18,178 nt of DNA from Actinomycetota bacterium (GCA_020200675.1 JAIVIG010000312.1:1-18178); one strand, 5' to 3'. Numbered from the stretch's first letter, positions 1 through 6,845 are shown. The notes: generated from the sequence alone by a model not told the origin. A program made the numbers and translations.

Positions 1-2
1 TG

Positions 3-98
3 GAGCTACGGAGCGAGTTACGCAAGGCCAAGGAGCGCTTGAGGCACAAGGTGCACGTCATCTGTGGTTGTATCAGGCAGCCGGGCTACGAGGTTTAG
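3..98 (+). other. Possible 3' end of an unidentified ORF at the window edge
   Basis: Frame 3 is open from the left edge to a TAG at 96-98. It reads as a short, charged, heptad-like stretch (ELRSELRKAKERLRHK...) ending in ICGCIRQPGYEV. The heptad character is the only sign of coding. It overlaps the upstream part of the Ig-like ORF in another frame, so at most one of the two is translated here. It could be the tail of a small transposase subunit or other coiled-coil protein, but I do not recognise it. Confidence 0.15.
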
Positions 99-490
99 AT
101 GCCTATGCAGAGATCAATAATGGTCAGACGGGGGTATCGCTCGGGACCAACGTCACAGCCACCTTCTCCGAGGCGATGATGTCGAACACGATCAACACCT
201 CTACCGTCCAGCTCTACCAGAAGTATTGGTACCTGAGAAAGAAGAAGAGGAAAGGAAAGATACGACGGGTATGGACCTACAGGTGGGTGCCGGTGAGCGC
301 GAGCGTAAGCTGCGACAGCTCGTGCACCACGGCAACCTTAGATCCAACGAACCCGCTGGTGGCCAACACCAACTACCTGGCGGCCGTCACCACCGGGGCG
401 AAGGACGCGTCGGGCAGCGCGCTAGCCCAAGCCAAGTATTGGACCTTCACCACCGGAACCGCTCCAGGCAGCCAGCAGCCGAAGAAGTAG
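68..490 (+). CDS. C-terminal fragment of an exported Ig-like (Big_5/SbsA type) domain protein
   Basis: The protein contains one bacterial Ig-like domain. It starts near residue 17 with NNGQTGVSLGTNVTATFSEAM, the usual opening strand of Big_5/SbsA_Ig domains, and ends with LDPTNPLVANTNYLAAV and YWTFTTG, the usual closing strands. Such domains occur as repeats in secreted or wall-associated proteins and have no catalytic role. A lysine/arginine-rich loop (RKKKRKGKIRR, residues 57-67) is inserted where most family members have a short turn. Two cysteines (SCDSSC) follow it and could form a disulfide. The first in-frame start is TTG at 68, without a convincing ribosome binding site. The frame is open to position 2, and a single domain without a signal peptide is unlikely to be a whole protein. 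I therefore read it as the tail of a longer gene, or a 5'-truncated remnant. A strong terminator follows at once. Confidence 0.6.
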   Translation: MYQAAGLRGLDAYAEINNGQTGVSLGTNVTATFSEAMMSNTINTSTVQLYQKYWYLRKKKRKGKIRRVWTYRWVPVSASVSCDSSCTTATLDPTNPLVANTNYLAAVTTGAKDASGSALAQAKYWTFTTGTAPGSQQPKK

Positions 491-501
491 ACCAGCCACG
501 A

Positions 502-534
502 GGGGGCGGGGCGTTGAGCCCCGCCCTTCTTCAT
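502..534 (+). terminator. Rho-independent terminator after the Ig-like gene
   Basis: A GC stem pairs 504-512 (ggcggggc core) with 518-526, plus two G-U pairs outside it, around the loop gttga (513-517). A T-rich tail (tcttcat) follows on the plus strand. It lies about 12 bases after the Ig-like stop codon. It may also help stop proS transcripts coming from the other side. Confidence 0.7.
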
Positions 535-538
535 GCTC

Positions 539-563
539 TCGGAGCTTCATTTCCAAGCTCCGA
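539..563 (-). terminator. Hairpin after proS
   Basis: Arms cggagctt (540-547) and aagctccg (555-562) form a perfect 8-bp stem around a 7-base loop, with one more T-A pair outside. It begins four bases after the proS stop on the minus strand. There is no U-tract, so termination is uncertain. Together with the GC-rich hairpin at 502-528 it separates two convergent genes. Confidence 0.4.
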
Positions 564-566
564 AGG

Positions 567-2006
567 TCAATAGGCTCGGGCGAAGACGGCGGTCTGGCCC
601 GGCCTGCCGCTGACGAGGTCCTTGCCTTCCTCGCGCTCGAAGGGTAGGAGTCGGATCGTGGCCTTCGTCTCCTCCTTTATCTTCTGCTCGATCTCTTCGG
701 TGCCGTCCCAGGGGGCGAGCACGAAGCCGCGCTTCTCTTCGATGATCTCCTTGAACTCCCCGTAGCTCTCCGCCCGGCGGGTGTTCTCGTCGCGGAACTC
801 GGTAGCCTGGTGCAGCATGTCCTCCTGGATCTCGGCCAGCAACGCCCGCAACCGCTCGGAGAGACCCGTACGCGAGACGAATTCCTTCCCTTCTTTGCCG
901 ATTACGTCCCTGCGCACGAGCACCGCCTGCCCGTTCTCGATATCCCTCGGCCCCAGTTCGATCCGCACCGGCACGCCTCGAAGCTCGTGCTCGTTGAACT
1001 TCCAACCCGGCGAGTGTTCCTCGTCGAGGTCCACCTCCATGCGGAAGCCCGCGGTCTGCAACTCGACGTACAACTTCTCGGCCTCGCGGCGCACCTCGCC
1101 CTTGTTCTGGCCGCGCCAGATCGGGACTATCACCGCTTCGGTCGGCGCGAGCTTCGGGGGGAGCTTCAGGCCCCTGTCGTCGCCGTGGACCAGTATAAGG
1201 CCGCCTATGTTGCGCGTGGAGAAGCCCCACGAGGTCTGGTACGCGTACTGCCTCTCCTGCTGCTCGTCGAGGAAAGTGATGTCGAAGGCCCGCGAGAAGT
1301 TCTGTCCGAGGTCGTGGCTCGTCGCCGCCTGCAGCGCCCTGCCGTCTCCCATCAACCCCTCGCAAGTGTACGTCTCTATCGCCCCGGGGAACCGCTCCGA
1401 CGGGCTCTTCGCACCGGCCATCACCGGTATGGCGAGCGCCTCGTAGAAGCAGTCGTAGTAGACCCTCTGCATTCGCAGGGCTTCTTCGCGCGACTCCTCG
1501 GCCGTCGCGTGAACGGTGTGGCCCTCTTGCCAGAGGAACTCCGCGGTGCGCAGGAAGGGGCGCGTGACCTTCTCCCAGCGCATAACGTTGCACCACTGGT
1601 TGATAAGGATGGGCAGGTCGCGGTAGCTCTGGATCCAGTCGCGGTAAAAGTCGCAGATGATGCTCTCGGAGGTCGGCCGGATGGCGAGTCTCTCTTCGAG
1701 CTCCTCGCGCCCCCCAACCGTCACCCACGCCAGCTCCGGGTCGAAGGCCTCGACGACCTCGGCTTCTTTTTTCAGGTAGCTCTCGGGGATTAGAAGCGGG
1801 AAGTAGGCGTTCTGGTGGCCGGTAGCCTTGAAGCGATCGTCGAGGTCACGCTGGATGCGCTCCCAGATCGCGAACCCGTAGGGACGTATCGCAAACGTGC
1901 CGCGCACCGGCCCGTAATCGGCTAGCTTCGCCATCCTGACGAGCTGCAGATACCACTTGCTCGGGTCTTCGCTCTTCTTCGTAAGCTTCTCTACCGCCTC
2001 GACCAT
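567..2006 (-). CDS. proS: Prolyl-tRNA synthetase, short archaeal/eukaryotic-like type
   Basis: This cytoplasmic class II aminoacyl-tRNA synthetase charges tRNA-Pro with proline using ATP. The 479 residues match the short form lacking the bacterial INS editing domain. Seen in the sequence: RPYGFAIWERIQ near 41-52 (motif 1 region), RPTSES at 110-115 (proline-site TSE), RWEKVTRPFLRTAEFLWQEG at 143-162 (motif 2) and VHGDDRGLKLPPKLAP (motif 3 region). An anticodon-binding domain follows, then the family's C-terminal domain with APWDGTEEIEQ and a terminal FARAY, whose final tyrosine is typical. The zinc-ligand cysteines that many members have in that last domain are absent (RLLPF and DLVSG stand where Cys is common). 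The start is ATG at 2006, with GAGAGGAG about 6 bases upstream. The gene looks intact and monocistronic. Confidence 0.97.
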   Translation of the reverse strand: MVEAVEKLTKKSEDPSKWYLQLVRMAKLADYGPVRGTFAIRPYGFAIWERIQRDLDDRFKATGHQNAYFPLLIPESYLKKEAEVVEAFDPELAWVTVGGREELEERLAIRPTSESIICDFYRDWIQSYRDLPILINQWCNVMRWEKVTRPFLRTAEFLWQEGHTVHATAEESREEALRMQRVYYDCFYEALAIPVMAGAKSPSERFPGAIETYTCEGLMGDGRALQAATSHDLGQNFSRAFDITFLDEQQERQYAYQTSWGFSTRNIGGLILVHGDDRGLKLPPKLAPTEAVIVPIWRGQNKGEVRREAEKLYVELQTAGFRMEVDLDEEHSPGWKFNEHELRGVPVRIELGPRDIENGQAVLVRRDVIGKEGKEFVSRTGLSERLRALLAEIQEDMLHQATEFRDENTRRAESYGEFKEIIEEKRGFVLAPWDGTEEIEQKIKEETKATIRLLPFEREEGKDLVSGRPGQTAVFARAY

Positions 2007-2045
2007 CCGGCGCTCCTCTCTCGATGCGAACCTGGATCAGGGAAG

Positions 2046-2051
2046 AGTATA
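2046..2051 (-). promoter_or_regulatory. Candidate -10 box for proS
   Basis: On the minus strand TATACT (2051 to 2046) would start a leader of about 30-35 bases before the proS ATG. The hexamer 17 bases upstream, GATTAC, is a poor -35. A 7-bp inverted repeat (2058-2064 with 2073-2079) lies just upstream and could be a small regulatory hairpin. Confidence 0.3.
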
Positions 2052-2127
2052 GCGTCCGCGGAGACGAAGTAATCTCCGCCAGGGGCCTGACGCGTGACGA
2101 AGACCTGGCAATCGCGAAAACGGCTGC

Positions 2128-2508
2128 CTAAAAACGAGCGGCGAAGTTCTCCAGAAAGACGTAGCCCACCAGCGTAAAGAGCAACAAAGAGCTAGCAGCG
2201 ACGACCACGGTATTCCAGAACTTCATCCTGATCCTTACCGTACACACGAGTGCATCATCTTCCCTTGCCACGCTCGGCCGCAGGACGGCGTATGCGTTGA
2301 GCGCCATCGCCAGACCCAATCCACCCAGGAAAACGACCGGCGACACCAGGTTGAAGATCTCCCGTCTCTCTGAGATAGACAAGAAAGCCTCCAGAGGATC
2401 GAACAAAAGCCCAACCCCCAACCCATACTTCAAGAGCGACGCAGACACGAAGTACAAAGGGGCCAAAAGAAAGACGAAGCCAATTCCGGCCAGCCTGCGT
2501 TCGTTCAT
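2128..2508 (-). CDS. Small membrane protein, C-terminal part of a frameshifted permease-prefix-like protein
   Basis: From the ATG at 2508 this gives 126 residues with three or four hydrophobic segments (LAGIGFVFLLAPLYFV, FNLVSPVVFLGGLGLAMAL, NTVVVAASSLLLFTLVGYVFL), so it is probably an inner-membrane protein of unknown function. The ATG has a very good ribosome binding site (GAGGAGG, six bases upstream) that overlaps the TGA of the preceding ORF, so coupled translation is plausible. The same frame is open back to a GTG at 2598 and there encodes a stretch like LALDLATTALVERSS. That matches LLDLAATSFVERSK in the intact neighbour at 2805-3344. The ancestral gene therefore probably covered 2128-2749 as one frame and was split by a frameshift near 2598-2605. 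The membrane part may still be made from its own start. Confidence 0.6.
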   Translation of the reverse strand: MNERRLAGIGFVFLLAPLYFVSASLLKYGLGVGLLFDPLEAFLSISERREIFNLVSPVVFLGGLGLAMALNAYAVLRPSVAREDDALVCTVRIRMKFWNTVVVAASSLLLFTLVGYVFLENFAARF

Positions 2509-2518
2509 GACTACCTCC

Positions 2519-2749
2519 TCATCGTTCGCTCGGCCACTGCTCCTCTCCACGAGCGCGGTCGTTGCAAGATCCAGGGCCAAACCCGGCCACACCTCCACGC
2601 TCCAACTCTTCCCAACACAAGTCCTGAAAATCCCGCACCATTTGCGGCCCGTACTCGTCCCGGAACTCTTTCGGGTACGCCTTGAGCAGCGTTTTGTAGA
2701 CGCGCTCCGAGATGGTCAGTACACGTTCGTACCTCTCTGGACGAGTCAT
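2519..2749 (-). CDS. Permease-prefix/HAAS-like N-terminal domain, frameshifted copy
   Basis: The 76-residue ORF opens with a short soluble domain, TISERVYKTLLKAYPKEFRD then YGPQMVRDFQDLCWEELERGG. This is nearly the same as the start of the intact neighbouring gene (SERVYKALLVAYPKEFRR, YGLHMAQVFKDLCREEQRR). Such domains are found at the N-termini of some ABC permeases and in small proteins encoded beside PadR regulators, where they are thought to sense or relay. After about residue 50 the sequence becomes arginine- and glycine-rich and no longer resembles the family, while the homologous continuation appears in the +1 frame. I read it as the front half of a broken or split gene. The function is unknown. 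Start ATG at 2749; it lies 55 bases after the neighbouring gene. Confidence 0.5.
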   Translation of the reverse strand: MTRPERYERVLTISERVYKTLLKAYPKEFRDEYGPQMVRDFQDLCWEELERGGVAGFGPGSCNDRARGEEQWPSER

Positions 2750-2804
2750 CGCGCTTTGTCCTATCCGGTCGCCGTGATCTCGCTACCTGCGAAAATCCGG
2801 CACC

Positions 2805-3344
2805 TCAGGCTCTGGCAGCAAGAGCGAACCTCGTCAGCTTTCCCGCGTAAGCGCCCACGAGCGCGACTGCGAGAGCCGCCCAAGATTCGTAGTTCTGATG
2901 CAACGCGATACCCAGCGCCGGGATCCACAACCCTATGGCCAGGGCCCATTGCCAGGCTCTCCTCGGGTGGATGGCGCCCAGAATCCCGCAACTGCCGAAT
3001 ACCGCCGCGGCAGTAATACCCGTGTCGTCCCAGTTGGGGCTCGAGTCGACGAGGGCTATCAGCAACCCGAGGACGAGCGCCAAGGGCATCAAGAACTTCC
3101 ACCTCATCGCCTTGCTCCTCTCTACGAACGAAGTCGCAGCTAGATCTAGTAGGGTGTGAACCCATAAGCTGGCAAGCCCGAATGCTCCACTCCGCCGCTG
3201 CTCTTCTCGGCACAGGTCCTTGAATACCTGCGCCATATGCAGCCCATAAGCCCGCCGAAACTCCTTCGGGTAAGCTACGAGCAACGCCTTGTAAACGCGC
3301 TCCGAAAATGACGGCACCTGGCTCGGCCCCGTGTCCGGCATCAT
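2805..3344 (-). CDS. PadR-associated membrane protein with permease-prefix/HAAS-like N-terminus
   Basis: The 179-residue protein has two parts. Residues about 12-50 form the soluble SERVYKALL / AYPKEFRR / HMAQVFKDLCREE domain. Residues about 82-178 hold four predicted transmembrane helices (FLMPLALVLGLLIALV, ITAAAVFGSCGILGAI, WQWALAIGLWIPALGIAL, WAALAVALVGAYAG). Its ATG at 3344 overlaps the TGA of the padR gene (ATGA), which indicates translational coupling and joint function. By analogy with PadR/HAAS pairs it may be an accessory or target of the regulator; the biochemical role is not known. An internal ATG at VERSKAM-RWK has an AGGAG upstream, so a separate membrane-only product is possible. 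Confidence 0.75.
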   Translation of the reverse strand: MMPDTGPSQVPSFSERVYKALLVAYPKEFRRAYGLHMAQVFKDLCREEQRRSGAFGLASLWVHTLLDLAATSFVERSKAMRWKFLMPLALVLGLLIALVDSSPNWDDTGITAAAVFGSCGILGAIHPRRAWQWALAIGLWIPALGIALHQNYESWAALAVALVGAYAGKLTRFALAARA

Positions 3345-3748
3345 GCCCCCTCGGAGAGCGGTCTCTGTCGCGGACCGCGAAGGAGCTTTTTCTCTCGCGC
3401 CGTGTCGACCAGGCTTGCCAGACGCTCGGCCTCGGCGCCCGCCACCCGCCGGCCCAAATCCGTTATCCGGTAATAGCGACGGCGCTGGTCGTCCATCTCC
3501 GGGTCGGGGCGCTCGTCGGACTCCTCGATGAGACCATCGGCGAGCATGCGTTTTATGGAACCGTAGAGCGTCCCCGGGCCTAGCCGTACCTCTCCCCCGC
3601 TCCGCCCCTCGACCTCCCGCATGATCCCGTACCCATGCCGCTCCCTATCCGCCAGGGCCAGCAAGATGTTCAAGACCGCCGGAGTCAGCGGTAATAGATC
3701 CCGAGGTCCTCGCGCCTCTCCAACCATCTTCGTGTCGCTCTCTCCCAT
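3341..3748 (-). CDS. PadR-family transcriptional regulator
   Basis: This 135-residue winged-helix DNA-binding protein has the PadR signature. LTPAVLNILLALADRERHGYGIMREVE (about 21-47) gives the first helices. LGPGTLYGSIKRMLADGLIEE (about 56-76) is the recognition helix with the conserved G-T-L-Y. RRRYYRITDLGRRV (about 89-102) is the wing, and a short C-terminal helix follows. PadR proteins usually act as dimeric repressors of adjacent genes and of themselves. Its stop overlaps the start of the following membrane-protein gene, and a long imperfect palindrome sits just upstream of its ATG, so autoregulation is likely. The start is ATG at 3748; the ribosome binding site is weak (GTGAGG). Confidence 0.92.
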   Translation of the reverse strand: MGESDTKMVGEARGPRDLLPLTPAVLNILLALADRERHGYGIMREVEGRSGGEVRLGPGTLYGSIKRMLADGLIEESDERPDPEMDDQRRRYYRITDLGRRVAGAEAERLASLVDTAREKKLLRGPRQRPLSEGA

Positions 3749-3751
3749 TTG

Positions 3752-3781
3752 TATCGCCTCACGATATATCTATTGGCGATA
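3752..3781. promoter_or_regulatory. Probable PadR operator palindrome
   Basis: Outer arms tatcgcc (3752-3758) and ggcgata (3775-3781) are perfect inverted repeats. An inner palindrome, gatatatc (3763-3770), shares exactly the same centre, between 3766 and 3767. Of the 15 symmetric pairs, 11 match. It lies a few bases upstream of the padR ATG and overlaps its AT-rich promoter region, the normal place for an autorepression site. Confidence 0.6.
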
Positions 3782-3845
3782 TAATGCCGGAGCAGGCGAA
3801 GGTTGTCAAGTAGAAGAAGCTGGGCTGCCTGTGTAGGTTGGGACG

Positions 3846-5117
3846 TTATTGGGCAGGTTCGAGTCTCTTCTTGCCGACGTAGGGGACGAGCGCTTCGGGG
3901 ACGAGGACGGAGCCGTCTTCTTGCTGGTAGTTCTCCAGGATCGGAATGAGGGCGCGGCTTACGGCTATGGCGGTGCCGTTCAGGGTGTGCAGGAGCTGTG
4001 GGCGACCGCTGTCTCTGCGGTAGCGGATCTGCAGCCGGCGCGCCTGGTAGTCGGTGGTGTTGGAGGTGCTGGTGATCTCGCCGTAGGCGTTGCGGCCGGG
4101 CATCCAGGCTTCCAGGTCGTACTTGCGATAGGCGGCGCCGCCGAGGTCGCCGGTGCAGATGTCCACGACCCGGTACGGGATTCCGAGGCCCGTGAAGATC
4201 TCCTCTTCGATGCCGAGCATCTCCTCGTGCAGGGCCTCGGACTGTTCCGGCTCCGCGAAGGCGAACATCTCGACCTTGGTGAACTGGTGGACGCGGTAGA
4301 GGCCGCGGCTCGCGCGGCCGTGGGAGCCGGCCTCGGTGCGAAAGCAGTGGGAGAGTCCGGCGAGCCGGATCGGGAGGCTCTCGCCGTCGATGATCTCGCC
4401 GGCCAGCGAGCCCGCGAGGGGTATCTCGGCGGTAGCGATGAGCGAGAGGTCGGAGTTTTCTACGGAGTAGATCTGGGTCTCCGGTCCGCGTGGCATGAAG
4501 CCCGTCCCAATGAGGGCCTCGTCGCGCGCCAGGTCCGGCGTGATCGCCGGCTCGTAGCCGTGCTCGATGAGCGTGTCCAAAGCGTACCGGACGAGCCCGA
4601 GCTCCAGGAGGACCGCGTCCCCCCGCAAGAAGTAGAACTTGCTCCCCGCTACCTTTGTCCCGGCCTCGAAGTCTATGATGCCCAGAGATTCGCCGAGCTC
4701 CACGTGGTCCTTCGGTTCGAAGCCGAAGGCAGGGACCTCGCCGCTCCGCCGGATCTCGACGTTCTCCGTGTCATCCCTGCCGATGGGCGCGTCGGGGTGG
4801 GCCATGTTCGGTATCTGCAGCATCTCCTCCCGGAGCCGCCCCTCGACCGCCTGAAGCTCCGCCTCCCTCTCCGGGATGAGTTCCTTGGTCCTGCGCGACT
4901 CGTCTATGAGGCGCTGGCGCGCCTCGGGGTCGCGTTCCCTACCGACACTTTTGGCGAGCTGGTTCTGCTGTTGCCTGAGCTCGTTCAACTCCTGTATGAG
5001 CTCCGAACGCCTGTCGGCGAGCTCGACGACCAGGTCTACGTTCGCCTCGACGTCCCGGTTCCTGGAGTTCTCGGCGACGGCGGGCGCGTTCTCGCGGATG
5101 TATCTGAGATCTAGCAC
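3846..5117 (-). CDS. serS: Seryl-tRNA synthetase
   Basis: This class II synthetase charges tRNA-Ser (and tRNA-Sec where present). It has 423 residues, normal for bacterial SerRS. Residues about 28-100 form the long antiparallel coiled-coil arm that grips the tRNA variable arm. The catalytic domain follows with TAEIPL at 229-234 (serine site), HCFRTEAG and GLYRVHQFTKVEMF at 257-285 (motif 2), TSNTTDYQARR at 351-361, and LNGTAIAVSRALIPILENYQ at 379-398 (motif 3, with the catalytic arginine). The start is GTG at 5117 with GAGGGAGG upstream; MLDLRYIREN is the normal family N-terminus. It lies about 60 bases downstream of the methyltransferase gene on the same strand, so it may be read from that operon or from its own promoter in the short AT-rich gap. 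Confidence 0.97.
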   Translation of the reverse strand: MLDLRYIRENAPAVAENSRNRDVEANVDLVVELADRRSELIQELNELRQQQNQLAKSVGRERDPEARQRLIDESRRTKELIPEREAELQAVEGRLREEMLQIPNMAHPDAPIGRDDTENVEIRRSGEVPAFGFEPKDHVELGESLGIIDFEAGTKVAGSKFYFLRGDAVLLELGLVRYALDTLIEHGYEPAITPDLARDEALIGTGFMPRGPETQIYSVENSDLSLIATAEIPLAGSLAGEIIDGESLPIRLAGLSHCFRTEAGSHGRASRGLYRVHQFTKVEMFAFAEPEQSEALHEEMLGIEEEIFTGLGIPYRVVDICTGDLGGAAYRKYDLEAWMPGRNAYGEITSTSNTTDYQARRLQIRYRRDSGRPQLLHTLNGTAIAVSRALIPILENYQQEDGSVLVPEALVPYVGKKRLEPAQ

Positions 5118-5179
5118 TGTGCCTCCCTCTTACGGCAGCTGTCGGCTTCTAACGATCAGCTTTTCCTGGCTAGCTTATA

Positions 5180-5698
5180 TTAGCGGGAGATTTCCGAGAG
5201 GGCGCGATTCTCTTCGCGGATTCTTACGGAGAGGATCGCGGCGTTGAGCACCGTGAAGATCAGGGCGGTGATCCAGGCCCCAAAGATCAGGGGGAACGTC
5301 AGTATCTCCACGACGACCACTACGTAGTTGGGATGGTCGAGATACCTGTACGGCCCACGCCTGATAGGCTTCTCGCCTGGCAGGACCAGTATCTTGGTGT
5401 TCCACCTCTCCCCCAAAGAGAAGATGGCCCAGTATCGCAGCGGCTGCACGAGGAGAAACAGCGCGAGCGGAACGGGCCAGAAGGCGGGGAGTTCCGGGCC
5501 GCGCAGAAGCCCTTCGACGAGAGTAGAGACGAGCCACAGAGTATGCAGGGCTACGATCGAGAGGTAGTGCCTCTGTCCCCGCTCGACCGCGCCGCGAGCC
5601 CGCGCCCGGCGCTCGTTCCTTCTGGCGAGTACGAGCTCGAAGAGCCGCTGGAAAGCGACGAGGACGACCGCGAGGACGAGCAAAGCGGTAGCGATCAA
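5180..5698 (-). CDS. ICMT-family membrane O-methyltransferase (BpsB/SrsB-like)
   Basis: The 172-residue protein has four or five hydrophobic helices (ATALLVLAVVLVAF; HTLWLVSTLVEGLL; FWPVPLALFLLVQPL; VVVVVEILTFPLIF; ITALIFTVLNAAIL). It carries the isoprenylcysteine carboxyl methyltransferase core: GPYRYLDHPNY near 120-130 and RIREENRAL near the C-terminus, which form the SAM-binding pocket. In bacteria, members beside a type III PKS (B. subtilis YpbQ/BpsB, and as I recall S. griseus SrsB) O-methylate alkylpyrones or alkylresorcinols. Its place 85 bases after the PKS supports that role here, with the lipid substrate methylated at the membrane. The start is a TTG at 5698 without a clear ribosome binding site, so translation may be weak or the start may differ. 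Confidence 0.8.
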   Translation of the reverse strand: MIATALLVLAVVLVAFQRLFELVLARRNERRARARGAVERGQRHYLSIVALHTLWLVSTLVEGLLRGPELPAFWPVPLALFLLVQPLRYWAIFSLGERWNTKILVLPGEKPIRRGPYRYLDHPNYVVVVVEILTFPLIFGAWITALIFTVLNAAILSVRIREENRALSEISR

Positions 5699-5730
5699 CG
5701 AACGTTCTATACGACGACCCGCAAAAGAAG

Positions 5731-5758
5731 CTGACCGCTGATAGCTGACGGCTGACGG
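5731..5758. repeat. Four tandem heptamers (CTGANNG)
   Basis: Plus-strand units ctgaccg, ctgatag, ctgacgg, ctgacgg are exactly contiguous. A further ctgacgg lies at 5767-5773 and an inverted ccgtcag at 5781-5787. Together they cover the gap between the PKS and the methyltransferase. Read through on the minus strand they encode a SAISGQL-like peptide. As I recall, peptides of this kind turn up as spurious products of intergenic repeats in many unrelated genomes. Confidence 0.6.
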
Positions 5759-5796
5759 TTCAGATGCTGACGGCCACAGGCCGTCAGCATCTGAAC
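5758..5796. repeat. Perfect 18-bp inverted repeat at the PKS stop codon
   Basis: gttcagatgctgacggcc (5758-5775) is followed by aca and then by its exact reverse complement (5779-5796). The PKS stop codon (5784-5786) lies inside the right arm, so the hairpin includes the last codons of the gene. No U-tract follows on the minus strand. It could stabilise the PKS message 3' end, weaken read-through into the methyltransferase gene, or be a mobile or REP-like palindrome. Confidence 0.8.
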
Positions 5797-6845
5797 AAAA
5801 CGTGCTCGGCGGAGAAGCCAGGCCCCAGGGCCGAGATGGTCCCGTACTCGCCGCTTCCCGCCGGGTAGTCCTCGAGGAATCGCTCTAGGACGAACAACAC
5901 GGAGACGCTTGACATGTTTCCGTAGTTCCTCAGTATCTCCCAGGAGAGCTCCAGCTCGCCCGGCCCGAGTCCGAGCGTCTCCTCGTAGGCTTCGAGGACC
6001 TTGGTGCCGCCGGGGTGCAGGACGAAGTGCCGGAGGTCTTCGAGGTCGAGGTCCATTGAAGCACAGGCGTCTTCGAGGTTCCCGCGCATCTTCTCGTGCA
6101 CTATCTGCGGGACGCTCTTGGCGAAGCGCACCTGCAGCCCGGCCTCGACGAGATCCCAGCCCATGACGTCCTCGGTCTCCGGCCAGGTGGTGCTGTAGCT
6201 GCCGTGTAGTTCCGGTCCCGTTTCGCCGGCTCCGCCGCCCAGGAGCACCGCGGCCGCGCCGTCCGCGAAGAGGCTCGTCCCCACCAGGTTGCTCTTGGAG
6301 CGATCCCCCCTCACGAAGGTAAGGCCGCACAGCTCGACGCCGACCAGGAGGACCGGCTTCTCCGGGTAGGCCCGAACGTAGTCCGCCGCCCGCGCCAGGC
6401 CGCCCGCCCCGCCGGCGCAACCCAGGCCCCAGACGGGAACGCGTCGCGTTTGTTCCGACAGACCCAGCCGGAAGATCAACTTCGAATCGAGAGAGGGCGT
6501 AGAGATACCCGTGGTGGAGACGAAGAAGATCGCGCCCACCTCCTCGGGGCCGACGCCCGCCTTGCCGAGCGCCCTCGTCGCGGCCTTATCCGAGAGATCC
6601 AGGGCGTGCTTTATGTAGAGGGCATTCTTCTCGGGGAAGGTGTGATCCTCGCCGAACCACTCGGGCGGCATGCAGAAGTGCCTGTTGTCTATGTTGGCGT
6701 TGTCGAAGATGGGGAGTAGACGCTCCACGTCCCTGTAGGTCCCAGAGAACATCAGGCGCGCGAAGTCCCTGACCGTTTCCTGAGAGACGCAGTGGCGCGG
6801 CACCGCGGTTGCGACCGAGAGGACGCGAGGGTTCGTGGCGGTCAT
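5784..6845 (-). CDS. Type III polyketide synthase (alkylresorcinol/alkylpyrone synthase type)
   Basis: This homodimeric chalcone-synthase-fold enzyme extends an acyl-CoA (probably a fatty acyl starter) with malonyl-CoA and cyclises the product. At 353 residues it has normal family length. The triad is present: Cys143 in WGLGCAGGAGGLARA, His277 in HFVLHPGGTKVLE, and Asn310 in NYGNMSSVSVLFVL. The C-terminal GxGFSAEHVLFR loop is typical. The sequence lacks plant-type features and resembles bacterial alkylpyrone/alkylresorcinol synthases (BpsA, SrsA), but I cannot tell the ring type from sequence alone. The ATG at 6845 overlaps the TGA of the nitroreductase gene (ATGA), so the two are translationally coupled. 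A methyltransferase of the BpsB/SrsB kind follows. The stop codon sits in a perfect hairpin. Confidence 0.93.
   Translation of the reverse strand: MTATNPRVLSVATAVPRHCVSQETVRDFARLMFSGTYRDVERLLPIFDNANIDNRHFCMPPEWFGEDHTFPEKNALYIKHALDLSDKAATRALGKAGVGPEEVGAIFFVSTTGISTPSLDSKLIFRLGLSEQTRRVPVWGLGCAGGAGGLARAADYVRAYPEKPVLLVGVELCGLTFVRGDRSKSNLVGTSLFADGAAAVLLGGGAGETGPELHGSYSTTWPETEDVMGWDLVEAGLQVRFAKSVPQIVHEKMRGNLEDACASMDLDLEDLRHFVLHPGGTKVLEAYEETLGLGPGELELSWEILRNYGNMSSVSVLFVLERFLEDYPAGSGEYGTISALGPGFSAEHVLFRC

Noticed and set aside
3780..3785. Perfect TATAAT on the plus strand
   Set aside because: No gene lies downstream on that strand (serS is on the other strand) and no -35 is present. It is part of the AT-rich palindrome region.
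3849..5114. 421-residue plus-strand ORF opposite serS
   Set aside because: It mirrors serS codon for codon, has no family motifs, and is a high-GC shadow frame.
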